A stretch of DNA of 16,462 nucleotides from Clostridium sp. CAG:138 (GCA_000435055.1 FR879705.1:4433-20894); one strand, 5' to 3'; positions 7,731-15,575 are shown, counted from the first letter of the stretch. A program made the numbers and translations. The notes: generated by a model not told the origin, from the sequence alone.

Positions 7731-7773
7731 ATGTTCTTAAATGCAAACCGCCTTTTGTTTGGCCACAGAACAT
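7731..7773 (-). promoter_or_regulatory. Nested inverted repeat in the TIR-operon leader
   Basis: ATGTTCT (7731-7737) pairs with AGAACAT (7767-7773), and inside it CAAAC (7744-7748) pairs with GTTTG (7757-7761). The element falls in the untranslated leader between the predicted transcript start and the TIR-LRR ATG. It could be an RNA stem or an operator; no T run follows it. Confidence 0.35.
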
Positions 7774-7797
7774 CTTAAAAGCCGCCCGGCATCTTAA
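7771..7797 (-). repeat. Direct repeat at the TIR-operon transcription start
   Basis: The octamer TTAAGATG (minus strand) occurs at 7797-7790 and again at 7778-7771, with starts 19 bases apart, straddling the predicted transcript start. Two same-phase copies at a start site are compatible with a repressor operator, but eight bases is short and this could be chance. Confidence 0.25.
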
Positions 7798-7802
7798 TAC
7801 GA

Positions 7803-7831
7803 ATTATATCGCAAAACGGCAAAAAAAGCAA
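7803..7831 (-). promoter_or_regulatory. Sigma-A-type promoter of the TIR/RyR operon
   Basis: On the minus strand TTGCTT (7831-7826) is 17 bases from a perfect TATAAT (7808-7803). The transcript should begin near 7796 and read through TIR-LRR, the RyR membrane protein and the second TIR gene. I found no comparable promoter in the two gaps inside the unit. Confidence 0.7.
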
Positions 7832-7963
7832 TATCATGCGTCAAAAATTGCAATATTGAGTACATTTGCAAATTGAAGTGTTTGTTATGGTTATTTGATT
7901 ATAAATGTTAATTCAGTGATATGCGTCATGCTGATTGTGCCCCACGCATTCATGTCAACCTCT

Positions 7964-9277
7964 TCATTTCCGCATTTCAAACGCAATCAGCAGCTCTGCG
8001 ACATCGTTATAGCTGTTGACGCCGGCGGTTTGGCCGTTATGTTTTAGGTAGGCGTCATTAATTTTGTTATTTGCGCTGCCGAGGGGATCGTTTTTGTACT
8101 GCTCGGTCCAACGGGAATAATCGGCAAGATCGCGAATCATTGCGGGGGTGAAGAAGCGTTCACGGACGCTGTAGAAAAGTTTTTCGTCAACGGAGGCAAG
8201 CCGATTCATGCACTGCATCAGGGCAAGCATTTCGCAGGAATAGCGCAGGGCGGGGTCATTCGAAAAGCCGGAGACATAATAAGCAATAAAATTTGCCTCG
8301 TCCTCCCTTGCAAAGCCGAAATAGTGTGCGGTCTCATGCGCAGCGGAAGCAAACAGCAGAAGCGCGGGCTGCTCGGTGTTCACATTCGCTTCGGCGGTGT
8401 ACGGAATATAGATTCCGGAAATATCAAGGCGCGAGAGCATGTTTGAAAAATGCACCGATTTTGCGGAAAAGACGGGATTGCCGAACAATTCGTTTTGGCT
8501 GCCGAGCGCGGAATATGCCGTTTGAACGCTTTTGAATACTGCGGATAAAGCCGAATTCTCTGAGTTTTTGTCGTCCGCGATAAACACACCGTTTTCGTCC
8601 TCCCGAAGTCGGCTTCTGTTCTCCGCAGCCGCAGCCGCAATTTTTTCGCAGGTTGATGCAAGCATTTCGGTGTAAATATCGGATGAAGCCCGATTGTCAC
8701 CCGTTTCGGCAGCGGCAATGAATTCGGATTTTGCCGAGTTGACGCGCTCAAGTTCATCCGAAAGTCCCAAAAGCGAAGCAGCGGGCATTCTGTAATGATT
8801 TATTCCCCATAATGCATAGAAAAGATTCAGCATCGCGCCCGCAAACATTCCGAGCGAAATCAGGCAGCTGTAAAAGCGCATTCGATTGTGTTTCCGTTTC
8901 AGGAGTTTTGAAAACACGAGTTTGAACAGCCGCACAACGAGTGTGACCGCAAGAAGCGTGGCGACGGAAATTATCAGCACCTCGGCCACAGAAAACGGGA
9001 ATATGCTGCTTGCTGCACCCAAAACCCGCGAAATCACGGGATAGATCGCGCGGCTGTATATGCGCTCCGTTTGCTGCGGACAGGAGGACAGGAGTTTCGG
9101 CGCAAACATACCCGCTGCCGCAAGCAGAACAAGAATCGGCAGGCGCAAAAGCTGATGTCGTGCCGTATACTTATTTTCATGTTTTTTGCGGCGGCGATCG
9201 CGGCGCATTTTTTGCCGTTCATGCCGCTCAACGGACTTTTCGTATGTTTCTTCGCTGTTCCGATGTTTTTTATCCAT
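7964..9277 (-). CDS. DUF3810 membrane protein with HExxH metallopeptidase motif
   Basis: The protein has 437 residues from the chosen start. A very basic and charged N-terminal tail (about 1-43) is followed by membrane segments at about 45-63, 97-123 and 134-159, with the DUF3810 signature IYSRAIYPVISR and IFPFSVAEVLI between the first two and GINHYR after the third. The C-terminal half carries HETAHYFGFAREDEANF (from residue 314): the HExxH histidines and the following glutamates are the expected ligands of a zinc metallopeptidase. The family's substrate is unknown. The frame stays open to 9436, but an extended -10 promoter at 9345-9350 puts the transcript start near 9338, so upstream starts are unlikely; ATG at 9277 has an AGGG about 9 bases before it. 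It is divergent from the DUF421 gene. GC content resembles the core genes rather than the TIR island. Confidence 0.85.
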   Translation of the reverse strand: MDKKHRNSEETYEKSVERHERQKMRRDRRRKKHENKYTARHQLLRLPILVLLAAAGMFAPKLLSSCPQQTERIYSRAIYPVISRVLGAASSIFPFSVAEVLIISVATLLAVTLVVRLFKLVFSKLLKRKHNRMRFYSCLISLGMFAGAMLNLFYALWGINHYRMPAASLLGLSDELERVNSAKSEFIAAAETGDNRASSDIYTEMLASTCEKIAAAAAENRSRLREDENGVFIADDKNSENSALSAVFKSVQTAYSALGSQNELFGNPVFSAKSVHFSNMLSRLDISGIYIPYTAEANVNTEQPALLLFASAAHETAHYFGFAREDEANFIAYYVSGFSNDPALRYSCEMLALMQCMNRLASVDEKLFYSVRERFFTPAMIRDLADYSRWTEQYKNDPLGSANNKINDAYLKHNGQTAGVNSYNDVAELLIAFEMRK

Positions 9278-9344
9278 GCTGCACCCTGCTGCCTGTTGCT
9301 GCCTTTTATTTTTGCGGACACTTCGCTTCATGCCGCACGAAATC

Positions 9345-9353
9345 ATTATAGCA
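9345..9353 (-). promoter_or_regulatory. Extended -10 promoter of the DUF3810 gene
   Basis: The minus strand reads TGCTATAAT, a perfect TATAAT (9350-9345) with the TGn extension (9353-9351). No good -35 hexamer is present, as is usual for extended -10 promoters. It implies a start near 9338 and about 60 bases of leader before the ATG at 9277. Confidence 0.55.
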
Positions 9354-9469
9354 CAGGCGATGCAAAAAGTATACGCATTGCGCGGCATCTTACGCACACA
9401 GTCCTTCCGAATGTATCGCTTTGAGCCAAACTGCAAATACTTTTTTCGATGAAAGGCTGGTAAAGAAAT

Positions 9470-10192
9470 ATGTTAACACTTTTTATACGAACGCTGCTTG
9501 TGTACATTTTTATGTTTGTTGTTCTCAGGCTCATGGGCAAGCGTCAGCTGAGCGATATGCAGCCGTTTGACCTTGCAATAACGCTGCTTATTGCAAACCT
9601 TGCGGCGCTTCCGATGTCCGATCCCGCGATTCCGCTGCTGTACGGAGTTGTTCCGATCATTGCAATGTTTGCGCTGCACCGCCTGATTTCGTTCATGTCG
9701 CTGAAAAGCGAAAAGCTGCGCAAACTCGTCTGCGGAAGTCCGCTTGTTATGATTTCCGGAGGGGTTGTGCGCGAGGATGCCATGCGTGCAGCTAATTACA
9801 GTTTATTTGACCTTGCCGAACAGCTGCGGATGAAGGATGTGTTTTCAATCTCGCAGGTCGAGTATGCCATCCTTGAAACGGACGGCGGACTCAGCGTGCT
9901 TTTGAAAGGACCGTTTCAAACCCCGACCAACGAGGGACTGAAGCTTGAATCCGAAAAAGCCATGCCCGCATTGCTGCTTATCTGCGACGGACAGGTTCAT
10001 CCGGAGGCGGTTCGGGCGGCGGGGCTGGACGAAAAAGGGTTTTATGCATTGCTGAAAAGGTTCGGGATCGACCGGGCCGAGGACTGCCTTTTTATGTCCG
10101 TTGATTCAGGCGGAATTGTTCATGTTCAGCAAAAGCAAAAAACCTGCGCAAAGGTTCGCGCACGCTTTACGAATCTGCACGAAAAAAAATGA
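9470..10192 (+). CDS. DUF421 (YetF/YcaP-like) membrane protein
   Basis: The protein has 240 residues, normal for the family. Three membrane segments (about 3-20, 34-50, 55-78) bracket the family signature LMGKRQLSDMQPFDLAITLLIANLAALPMS (21-50, key residues G23, K24, R25 and the D/L-rich segment). The cytosolic part (from about 80) contains LVCGSPLVMISGG and NYSLFDLAEQLRMKDV with the sensor-like strand VEYAILETDGGLSVLL. DUF421 proteins are associated with spore or envelope properties in Bacillus, but the biochemical role is not established. A DUF4363-like gene follows, the usual partner in Firmicutes. The ribosome binding site is weak (AAAGG, about 13 bases upstream), and I could not identify its promoter in the 130-base divergent gap with the DUF3810 gene. 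Confidence 0.9.
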   Translation: MLTLFIRTLLVYIFMFVVLRLMGKRQLSDMQPFDLAITLLIANLAALPMSDPAIPLLYGVVPIIAMFALHRLISFMSLKSEKLRKLVCGSPLVMISGGVVREDAMRAANYSLFDLAEQLRMKDVFSISQVEYAILETDGGLSVLLKGPFQTPTNEGLKLESEKAMPALLLICDGQVHPEAVRAAGLDEKGFYALLKRFGIDRAEDCLFMSVDSGGIVHVQQKQKTCAKVRARFTNLHEKK

Positions 10193-10257
10193 TGCCGTCT
10201 TTGTCTGCGCGAAATGCACGGAAAAACAAAATGCATTGTCCGTCACGGAGGAACCGT

Positions 10258-10734
10258 ATGATGAATCAGGAAAAAAAGAACAGAGAAGCGCTTAAAAATC
10301 TTGAGCCGAACGCAATGAAAAAAGAAGCAAACGCAAATATACGCAATCAGTCCGCGGTTTCTGTTGCGGCACTGGCTTTCGGAATGCTCCTGCTCGTTTT
10401 TGTCTTTATTTTTTCTAACATTTATATAAAAAAACTTGAGCGGAAAATTCTTCCGATGATTGATGTCGGCTGTCATGCTGCCGAAACGGAGGACTTTTCC
10501 GCCGCTCATTCTGCCGGAGAGAGCATTTATCAGCTTCTTATGGATTCGGAACCGACGCTGAAGCTGCTGTTCAGTCACCGTGATATCCTTGAAGTTCAGC
10601 TTTATGCCGCCGCAATTGCCGACCTCGGTGCGGACGGCGGACGGGATGAATACATTGAAAACTTTTCCGCAATCAAGCGATGGTTCTCGTTTTTTACGGA
10701 AACAAACGACCTTTCCCTGGAAGGCATTTTTTAA
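10258..10734 (+). CDS. DUF4363-like single-pass membrane protein
   Basis: The protein has 158 residues. A charged, Lys/Asn/Glu-rich N-terminal tail (1-30) precedes one membrane helix (about 32-56). An extracytoplasmic helical domain follows, with the pattern SEPTLKLLFSHRDILEVQLY and IKRWFSFFTETNDLSLEGIF, which resembles the DUF4363 phrasing of a helix pair ending in a short leucine-rich tail. Similarity is modest, but DUF4363 genes commonly sit directly behind DUF421, as here (65 bases downstream), and that supports the call. The frame extends back to 10189, overlapping the DUF421 stop. I chose 10258 because a GGAGG at 10247-10251 lies 6 bases before it; the next codon is also ATG. Function unknown. 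Confidence 0.65.
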   Translation: MMNQEKKNREALKNLEPNAMKKEANANIRNQSAVSVAALAFGMLLLVFVFIFSNIYIKKLERKILPMIDVGCHAAETEDFSAAHSAGESIYQLLMDSEPTLKLLFSHRDILEVQLYAAAIADLGADGGRDEYIENFSAIKRWFSFFTETNDLSLEGIF

Positions 10735-10986
10735 GCCGAATCGGCGCCTGTTCCGTACATTGAAATGCGCTCGCAGGATGCAATTATGCCGCAGTACTGT
10801 TCGTGTTTTGCCTTATTTCATGCTCAACAGGTATCTGTCTGAAAATATATTTTTAATTTCGGGGCTTGTTTCAAATTTTTTTGCAGGAATTTTCCGTTTC
10901 ATGTCGTAATGTATAAATGTAAAGGGGAGAAGAGGGTTCGATTTCGGCCGCCTTTCCGCTTTTGAAACTGTATCGGCGAGGACATA
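10735..10986. other. Intergenic region upstream of dnaG
   Basis: This 252-base gap between the DUF4363-like gene and dnaG should hold the dnaG promoter. AT-rich hexamers occur (TATATT near 10846, TATAAA near 10911), but none has a convincing -35 partner at 16-18 bases, so I make no call. I see no strong terminator; GCCGATTCGGC at 10738-10748 is too tight a hairpin to trust. Confidence 0.4.
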
Positions 10987-12777
10987 ATGGCATTTCCGGA
11001 GACGTGGCTCAATGAATTGATGAACAGAAACGACATCGTTTCCGTCGTTTCCGAATACACGCGCCTTTCCCCGAAAGGCGGGCGTCTTTGGGGACTCTGT
11101 CCTTTTCATCCCGAGCGCGATGCATCGTTCACCGTCAGCCCCGACAAGCAGGTTTTTCATTGCTTCAGCTGTAAAGCCGGCGGGAGCGTGATTCAGTTTA
11201 TCATGCAGGCCGAAAGCCTCGGTTACGCTGATGCAGTGCGTTTTCTTGCACAGCGGGCGGGCATGGACATGCCGAACGAAATCAACGATGCCAAACTGCG
11301 CGAAGAGAAGGCCCTGCGCGACAGGCTGTATGCAGCAAATCGTGAGGCGGCAATGTTCTATCACCAAGTGCTGCTTTCCGATGCGGGACTTCCGGCGCGG
11401 CAGTATCTGCTTAACCGCGGTATAGACGGCAGCACGGCTGTCCGTTTCGGACTCGGTTACTCACCCAATGATTGGGATGAACTTTTTAAACATATGACCT
11501 CCGCGGGTTACACGCGCGATGAGCTTATTTCTGCCGGACTTTGCGTCAAAGGACGCAAGGATGAAACAAAAACCTTTGACTTTTTTCACGACAGGCTGAT
11601 GTTTCCCGTCATTTCCGCAAGCGGACGCGTTCTTGCGTTCGGCGGACGCATCATCGGCAAGGGCGAAGGTGCAAAGTATATGAACACCGGAGACACGCTC
11701 ATCTATAACAAGCGTCACAATATCTATGCCATCAACCTTATGAAAGGGCGAAAGCTTGATGAGCTTATCATGGTCGAAGGTTATATGGATGTTATCAGCC
11801 TTCATCAAGCCGGAATCGACAACGCCGTTGCTTCCCTCGGCACCGCGCTTACAAGCCAGCAGGTGCGCCTCATGGGACGGTTTGCAAAGCGGGTCTGTTA
11901 TGCCTATGACGGAGATTCGGCGGGACAGAAAGCAATGCTGCGCGGAGTTGATATTATTGCCCGCGGGGAACTTGAACCGCGCGTCATAGTCATTCCCGGA
12001 GGGCTGGATCCGGATGAATTCGTTCGTGCGAACGGAGCCGAAGCGTTCCTCAAGCTTAAGGATGCTTCTCTTACGGCCGTTATGTTTAAACTTGAAACAA
12101 TGGCCAATGCGGTTGACCTTAACACCGCAGACGGACGGCAAAAATACGCCTCCGATGCATGTCGGCTTCTTGCTTCACTTGAGCCGGTGGAGCGCGATCG
12201 CTATATCAAAGTTGTTTCCGAAAAAAGCGGCATAGCACGGGAGGTTATCCAAAGCCAATGCGGTGTTGATGCCGAGCGTGCCGAAGACGGCATTGCCCCC
12301 GCGACAGCGAAACCCGCATTCGACTCCGTCGGATACAAAAAACCGCAGATGCTGAAAAAACGCGAAAAGGCGGAGCAGCTTCTGCTTGCCTGTATGCTTG
12401 TTTCAAGGCAGGATGCCGCCGCGGTCGAACAGCTTGAGAATTTTTCAACAGAACTTTTTTCAACGCCGGGGACGGCAAAGTTTGCCGCCATGCTCACGGA
12501 GGCATATAAAACCGCCGAAAAGCCCGATATTCGGCTTCTTCTTGCGGAGTTGAACGGCGATGAAAGCGAGATCGCGGGCGCCGCGGCTGCACTTGCAGAG
12601 GACATAACATCTCCGCTTGAATCCGCCGCCGACTGCATTAACTCTATTTTGTATGATAAATACAGTGAGCGCATACGTCAGCTTGCAGTACTTTCCGAAG
12701 CGGAAGCCGACAAAGCCAAGCGAGCGGAGCTTTTGCGCGAACAGATGAATCTTATGCTGAAGCTCCGGAAAACCTGA
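10987..12777 (+). CDS. dnaG: DNA primase
   Basis: The 596-residue protein synthesises RNA primers for lagging-strand DNA replication together with the replicative helicase. The N-terminal zinc-binding domain has C38, H41, C59 and C62 (CPFH and CFSC). The RNA polymerase core follows, with GRVLAFGGRI and KYMNTGDTLIYNK. The TOPRIM domain carries the catalytic glutamate in MVEGYMDV (E264) and the DGD acidic pair D308/D310 in YAYDGDSAGQKA. The C-terminal region (about 450-596) is helical and matches the helicase-binding end in position. Length and motifs are those of an ordinary bacterial primase. The start has GAGG 5 bases upstream. It heads the classic dnaG-rpoD macromolecular synthesis arrangement, with rpoD 119 bases downstream. 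Confidence 0.97.
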   Translation: MAFPETWLNELMNRNDIVSVVSEYTRLSPKGGRLWGLCPFHPERDASFTVSPDKQVFHCFSCKAGGSVIQFIMQAESLGYADAVRFLAQRAGMDMPNEINDAKLREEKALRDRLYAANREAAMFYHQVLLSDAGLPARQYLLNRGIDGSTAVRFGLGYSPNDWDELFKHMTSAGYTRDELISAGLCVKGRKDETKTFDFFHDRLMFPVISASGRVLAFGGRIIGKGEGAKYMNTGDTLIYNKRHNIYAINLMKGRKLDELIMVEGYMDVISLHQAGIDNAVASLGTALTSQQVRLMGRFAKRVCYAYDGDSAGQKAMLRGVDIIARGELEPRVIVIPGGLDPDEFVRANGAEAFLKLKDASLTAVMFKLETMANAVDLNTADGRQKYASDACRLLASLEPVERDRYIKVVSEKSGIAREVIQSQCGVDAERAEDGIAPATAKPAFDSVGYKKPQMLKKREKAEQLLLACMLVSRQDAAAVEQLENFSTELFSTPGTAKFAAMLTEAYKTAEKPDIRLLLAELNGDESEIAGAAAALAEDITSPLESAADCINSILYDKYSERIRQLAVLSEAEADKAKRAELLREQMNLMLKLRKT

Positions 12778-12789
12778 TTTAGGGTTCTG

Positions 12790-12806
12790 CCGAAAATCCT
12801 TTTCGG
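12790..12806 (+). other. Hairpin between dnaG and rpoD
   Basis: CCGAAAA and TTTTCGG form a perfect 7-bp stem with a 3-base loop, 12 bases after the dnaG stop. The following bases (AGTTTGATG) are not a T tract. In dnaG-rpoD operons a weak terminator or RNA processing site in this gap is a known way to make more sigma factor than primase; that role here is inferred. Confidence 0.4.
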
Positions 12807-12896
12807 AGTTTGATGCGTGTTCGGCGGATTCGACGTTGCTTAATTAAACGTATTTAAACAGAAAATATCACAAATCAACCAAGGAGGTTAAAATAC

Positions 12897-13982
12897 ATGA
12901 CAGATGAAACCAAGCTGACTCCCATGCAAAAAGTGGACGAGCTGATTGAACGCGGCAAAAGCAAGGGTGAACTGACCTATAAAGAGGTTATTGACACATT
13001 GGGCAACGACGCATTGGATGTTGATCAGATGGAAGTCGTCTATGATCGATTTGAAGATGCGGATATCAACGTTGTTGAAGAAATCGACCCCGTTGAAATC
13101 GCCGGCGAGGATGTTACGGAAATTGATCCCAAGCTTGCCGTAACCGAAGGAATCGCAATCGATGACCCCGTGCGCATGTATCTTAAAGAAATCGGCAGGG
13201 TGCCGCTTCTGACCTCCGACCAGGAAATTGATATTGCAAAGCGCATGGCGGACGGCGATGAAGAGGCCAAACAGCAGCTTGCGGAAGCGAACCTCAGGCT
13301 TGTTGTCAGCGTTGCAAAACGTTATGTCGGCAGAGGGATGCAATTCCTTGACCTGATTCAGGAGGGCAATCTCGGCCTTATCAAGGCGGTTGATAAATTT
13401 GATTATCATAAGGGATACAAGTTTTCAACATATGCAACATGGTGGATCCGCCAGGCGATAACGCGCGCAATTGCGGACCAGGCGCGCACAATCAGAATTC
13501 CCGTGCACATGGTTGAAACCATCAACAAGCTCGTTCGCGTTAACAGGCAGCTGCTTCAGGAACTCGGCAGAGAGCCCCGTCCCGATGAAATTGCGGAAGA
13601 AATGGGCATCAGCGAAGAAAAGGTTCGTGAAATCATAAAAATCGCTCAGGAACCCGTTTCTCTCGAAACGCCAATCGGCGAAGAGGAGGACAGTCATCTC
13701 GGAGATTTCATTCCCGATGATGATGCCCCCGCACCCGACAGCATGGCCACATATGCAATGCTTAAAAAGCAGCTCACGGAAGTGCTTGACACGCTCACCC
13801 CGCGGGAGGAGAAAGTCGTTCGCCTGCGTTTCGGGCTTGACGACGGCAAAACCCGCACGCTTGAGGATGTCGGCAAGGAATTCAATGTCACCCGTGAGCG
13901 TATCCGCCAAATTGAAGCCAAGGCTCTTCGCAAGCTGCGTCATCCCAGCCGCAGCAAGCGCCTTAAAGATTATCTCGACTGA
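12897..13982 (+). CDS. rpoD: Housekeeping RNA polymerase sigma factor RpoD (SigA)
   Basis: The 361-residue group 1 sigma factor directs RNA polymerase to vegetative promoters such as those noted here. A short acidic region 1.1 (about 5-80) is followed by region 1.2 (DPVRMYLKEIG, 90-100), region 2 with NLRLVVSVAKRYVGRGMQFLDLIQEGN (132-158) and the promoter-melting/-10 segment KFSTYATWWIRQAITRAI (175-192). Region 3 follows (about 205-275), then region 4 with TPREEKVVRLRFGL (301-314) and the -35 recognition helix VTRERIRQIEAKALRKLRH (331-349). All are intact. It ends KRLKDYLD, as usual. The start has a strong AAGGAGG 9 bases upstream. It follows dnaG on the same strand; I could not find a separate promoter with good spacing in the gap. 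Confidence 0.97.
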   Translation: MTDETKLTPMQKVDELIERGKSKGELTYKEVIDTLGNDALDVDQMEVVYDRFEDADINVVEEIDPVEIAGEDVTEIDPKLAVTEGIAIDDPVRMYLKEIGRVPLLTSDQEIDIAKRMADGDEEAKQQLAEANLRLVVSVAKRYVGRGMQFLDLIQEGNLGLIKAVDKFDYHKGYKFSTYATWWIRQAITRAIADQARTIRIPVHMVETINKLVRVNRQLLQELGREPRPDEIAEEMGISEEKVREIIKIAQEPVSLETPIGEEEDSHLGDFIPDDDAPAPDSMATYAMLKKQLTEVLDTLTPREEKVVRLRFGLDDGKTRTLEDVGKEFNVTRERIRQIEAKALRKLRHPSRSKRLKDYLD

Positions 13983-14012
13983 TTTCCGATTTCGGTTTTA
14001 TTCAATCCGCAA

Positions 14013-14054
14013 CGCCGCTGTATGCCCAATTCCGCGGCGCTGCTTTTTCGTTTT
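14013..14054 (+). terminator. Probable intrinsic terminator of the dnaG-rpoD operon
   Basis: CGCCGC (14013-14018) pairs with GCGGCG (14034-14039) around a 15-base loop, followed after CTGC by TTTTTCGTTTTC. A GC stem plus T-rich tail 30 bases past the rpoD stop is reasonable for a terminator, although the loop is long. Confidence 0.5.
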
Positions 14055-14137
14055 CATTATGTGACTTAAGCTGCCGGGAATCAGATGTGCGAATTATGGC
14101 CAATTTGTGAATTTTTTATTTTCGGCATTTTCGCCTA

Positions 14138-14166
14138 TTGAAATTTTGTCGATTATCCGTTAAAAT
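14138..14166 (+). promoter_or_regulatory. Sigma-A-type promoter of the L,D-transpeptidase gene
   Basis: TTGAAA (14138-14143) is 17 bases from TAAAAT (14161-14166). The transcript should begin near 14173, leaving a leader of about 100 bases. This rules out the in-frame ATG at 14138 as the translation start. Confidence 0.65.
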
Positions 14167-14275
14167 ACACACTGCCGATGCACGGTTGAAGGCACGGTGC
14201 GCAGCCGCCGAAATATTATTGCAGTTTTTTCGGCGTATTTTATTCAAAAAGCGACACGCTGGAGGTGTTTCTTTT

Positions 14276-15457
14276 ATGAAACGTATCATTGGTATCATTC
14301 TTTCTTTTGCCACAATCTTCTGTTTGGCAGCCTGTTCCTGTACCGGCGGCGGCAACGCGCCCACGCCCGAGCCGTTCATCGGCAGCATTACGCCGGCCCT
14401 TGAGCCGACTGAAACGCCGGATGATAATACCGAGGATCCCGGCTCCGCAGAAACGCCCGTTCCGACAACGGACGCTGTTACCGATGTGCCCGAAACACCG
14501 GCGCCTACGCCTACCCCTGTGCCGACAGCTGTTCCGTCGCCCTCGCGCAATCCGTATCCTTCCGATGACCCGGTTGAAGCAAAATATGCCGACGCAGGAA
14601 AAAAATTCATGCGCAAACTTAAAAAAACCGAGGGCTATGAGGATCTTGACATCAAGGGCAAATACGGTTATCCTTATCTTATCTGCATCAATCGCGCGGG
14701 AAACACCGTTACCGTTTATTGCATTGACGAAGAGGGCAACTACACCCGTCCCTATCTTTCCATGGTTTGCTCCGCAGGTTATGCAACACCGCGCGGCATC
14801 TTCAAAACCAAGGAACGCTACAGTTGGCACACCCTTATGGGTCCCTGCTACGGGCAGTATGTAACCCGCATTGTTGGCGGCATCCTTTTCCATTCCGTGC
14901 CGTATTACACGATTCATAAATACGATTTGGAGTATAAGCAATACAACAAATTGGGCAACCTTGCATCCGCCGGCTGTATCAGGCTTGCCTGCAACGATGC
15001 AAAGTGGATTTTTGATAATGTTCCGCACGGCACAACAGTTGTTATATACGATAACTGGAGCAGTGTCGGTCCGCTCGGCAAGCCCACACCCTACAAAGTT
15101 AACATCGGTGACATCTTCACCCGCGGTTGGGATCCCACCGATCCCGACAAGGCAAACCCTTGGGGCGATGAATACAAAGCGGGTTCGACCATTCGTTCCG
15201 CACTTGCGCAGCGTGATTACGAATACGCCATTGCACACGGGCTTTGGAACGGCACTATCAATCGTCCCGAAAAACCCACACCGACCCCGGCCATAACGCC
15301 GTCGCCGACCCCGACAGTTGAACCGAGTCTGACACCCGAACCCTCCGGTTCTCCCGAGCCGTCGACTTCGCCCGAACCGCCGGATTCACCAACCCCGACT
15401 GCAACGCCGAAACCGACTCCGTCGGCCGAAACACCCCCTCCTTCGACCAATCCCTGA
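14276..15457 (+). CDS. L,D-transpeptidase (YkuD) lipoprotein with Pro/Thr-rich linkers
   Basis: The protein has 393 residues. A signal peptide MKRIIGIILSFATIFCLAAC ends in a lipobox with C20 as the lipid-modified cysteine, so it should be anchored outside the membrane. Residues about 28-92 are a Pro/Thr/Glu-rich spacer. Residues about 130-260 are a YkuD domain: YPYLICINRAGNTVTVY, an HS at 206-207, and the catalytic SAGCIRL (C234, R236). This enzyme class forms 3-3 cross-links in peptidoglycan or attaches proteins to it. Residues 331-393 are a second Pro/Thr/Ser/Glu-rich tail with many TPTP and SPEP units, probably extended in the wall. A GGAGG lies 10 bases before ATG 14276; the frame continues upstream, but that extension precedes the promoter. 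It appears monocistronic, ending before a strong terminator. Which wall reaction it performs cannot be told from the sequence. Confidence 0.9.
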   Translation: MKRIIGIILSFATIFCLAACSCTGGGNAPTPEPFIGSITPALEPTETPDDNTEDPGSAETPVPTTDAVTDVPETPAPTPTPVPTAVPSPSRNPYPSDDPVEAKYADAGKKFMRKLKKTEGYEDLDIKGKYGYPYLICINRAGNTVTVYCIDEEGNYTRPYLSMVCSAGYATPRGIFKTKERYSWHTLMGPCYGQYVTRIVGGILFHSVPYYTIHKYDLEYKQYNKLGNLASAGCIRLACNDAKWIFDNVPHGTTVVIYDNWSSVGPLGKPTPYKVNIGDIFTRGWDPTDPDKANPWGDEYKAGSTIRSALAQRDYEYAIAHGLWNGTINRPEKPTPTPAITPSPTPTVEPSLTPEPSGSPEPSTSPEPPDSPTPTATPKPTPSAETPPPSTNP

Positions 15458-15490
15458 GCGGGCTGCCTGCCCGCCGCGCATTCGGATGCG
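15458..15490 (+). other. Two small hairpins just after the L,D-transpeptidase stop
   Basis: GCGGGC/GCCCGC (15458-15474) and CGCAT/ATGCG (15477-15490) form adjacent GC-rich stems right behind the TGA. Neither is followed by T residues. They may protect the 3' end of the mRNA or assist the terminator 20 bases further on. Confidence 0.35.
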
Positions 15491-15509
15491 GTATCGGTTA
15501 ACACAAGCT

Positions 15510-15552
15510 ACAATAAAAAAGAGATCGCGCAAAGCGGTCTCTTTTTTATTGT
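15510..15552. terminator. Strong bidirectional intrinsic terminator
   Basis: ACAATAAAAAAGAGA (15510-15524) is the exact reverse complement of TCTCTTTTTTATTGT (15538-15552), and the inner bases continue as TCGC/GCGG with one wobble pair around a short loop. The run of six T on the plus strand and six A before the stem make it work in both directions. It ends the L,D-transpeptidase transcript and isolates it from queT. Confidence 0.9.
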
Positions 15553-15575
15553 ATGGAATATGTCGGCTGCTGCCC

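Larger units (their letters stand above)
7648..7963. other. Intergenic region: TIR-operon promoter and leader
   Basis: This 316-base gap lies between two genes on the minus strand. It contains the operon promoter (7803-7831), a leader of about 150 bases with one inverted repeat (7731-7773), and about 130 AT-rich bases up to the DUF3810 stop codon. The AT-rich part holds a CAATAT/ATATTG inverted pair (7829-7858) and two copies of ATGCGTCA (7836, 7921). I see no gene, tRNA or clear terminator for the DUF3810 gene here. Confidence 0.6.

Noticed and set aside
10813..11367. Minus-strand frame covering the gap before dnaG
   Set aside because: It overlaps the dnaG zinc-finger coding region and has no start signal or family resemblance, so the gap is treated as non-coding.
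11461..12141. Open frame of 226 codons antisense to dnaG
   Set aside because: It lies wholly opposite intact primase TOPRIM and core motifs and shows no protein family features.
12888..13409. Open frame of 173 codons antisense to rpoD
   Set aside because: Mirror of a highly conserved sigma factor; low-complexity hydrophobic translation with no domain.
14240..15238. Long open frame (332 codons) antisense to the L,D-transpeptidase
   Set aside because: It has no recognisable domain or proper ribosome binding site and lies opposite a gene with clear catalytic motifs and promoter; it is a by-product of codon bias.
14276..15457. CRISPR or tandem-repeat array suggested by repeated CCGAC/ACGCC units near both ends of the gene
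   Set aside because: The repeats are irregular, in frame, and encode Pro/Thr-rich linkers; there are no spacers.
15458..15490. The GC-rich hairpins after the L,D-transpeptidase as terminator
   Set aside because: No T tract follows; the perfect stem with T6 at 15510-15552 is the real terminator.
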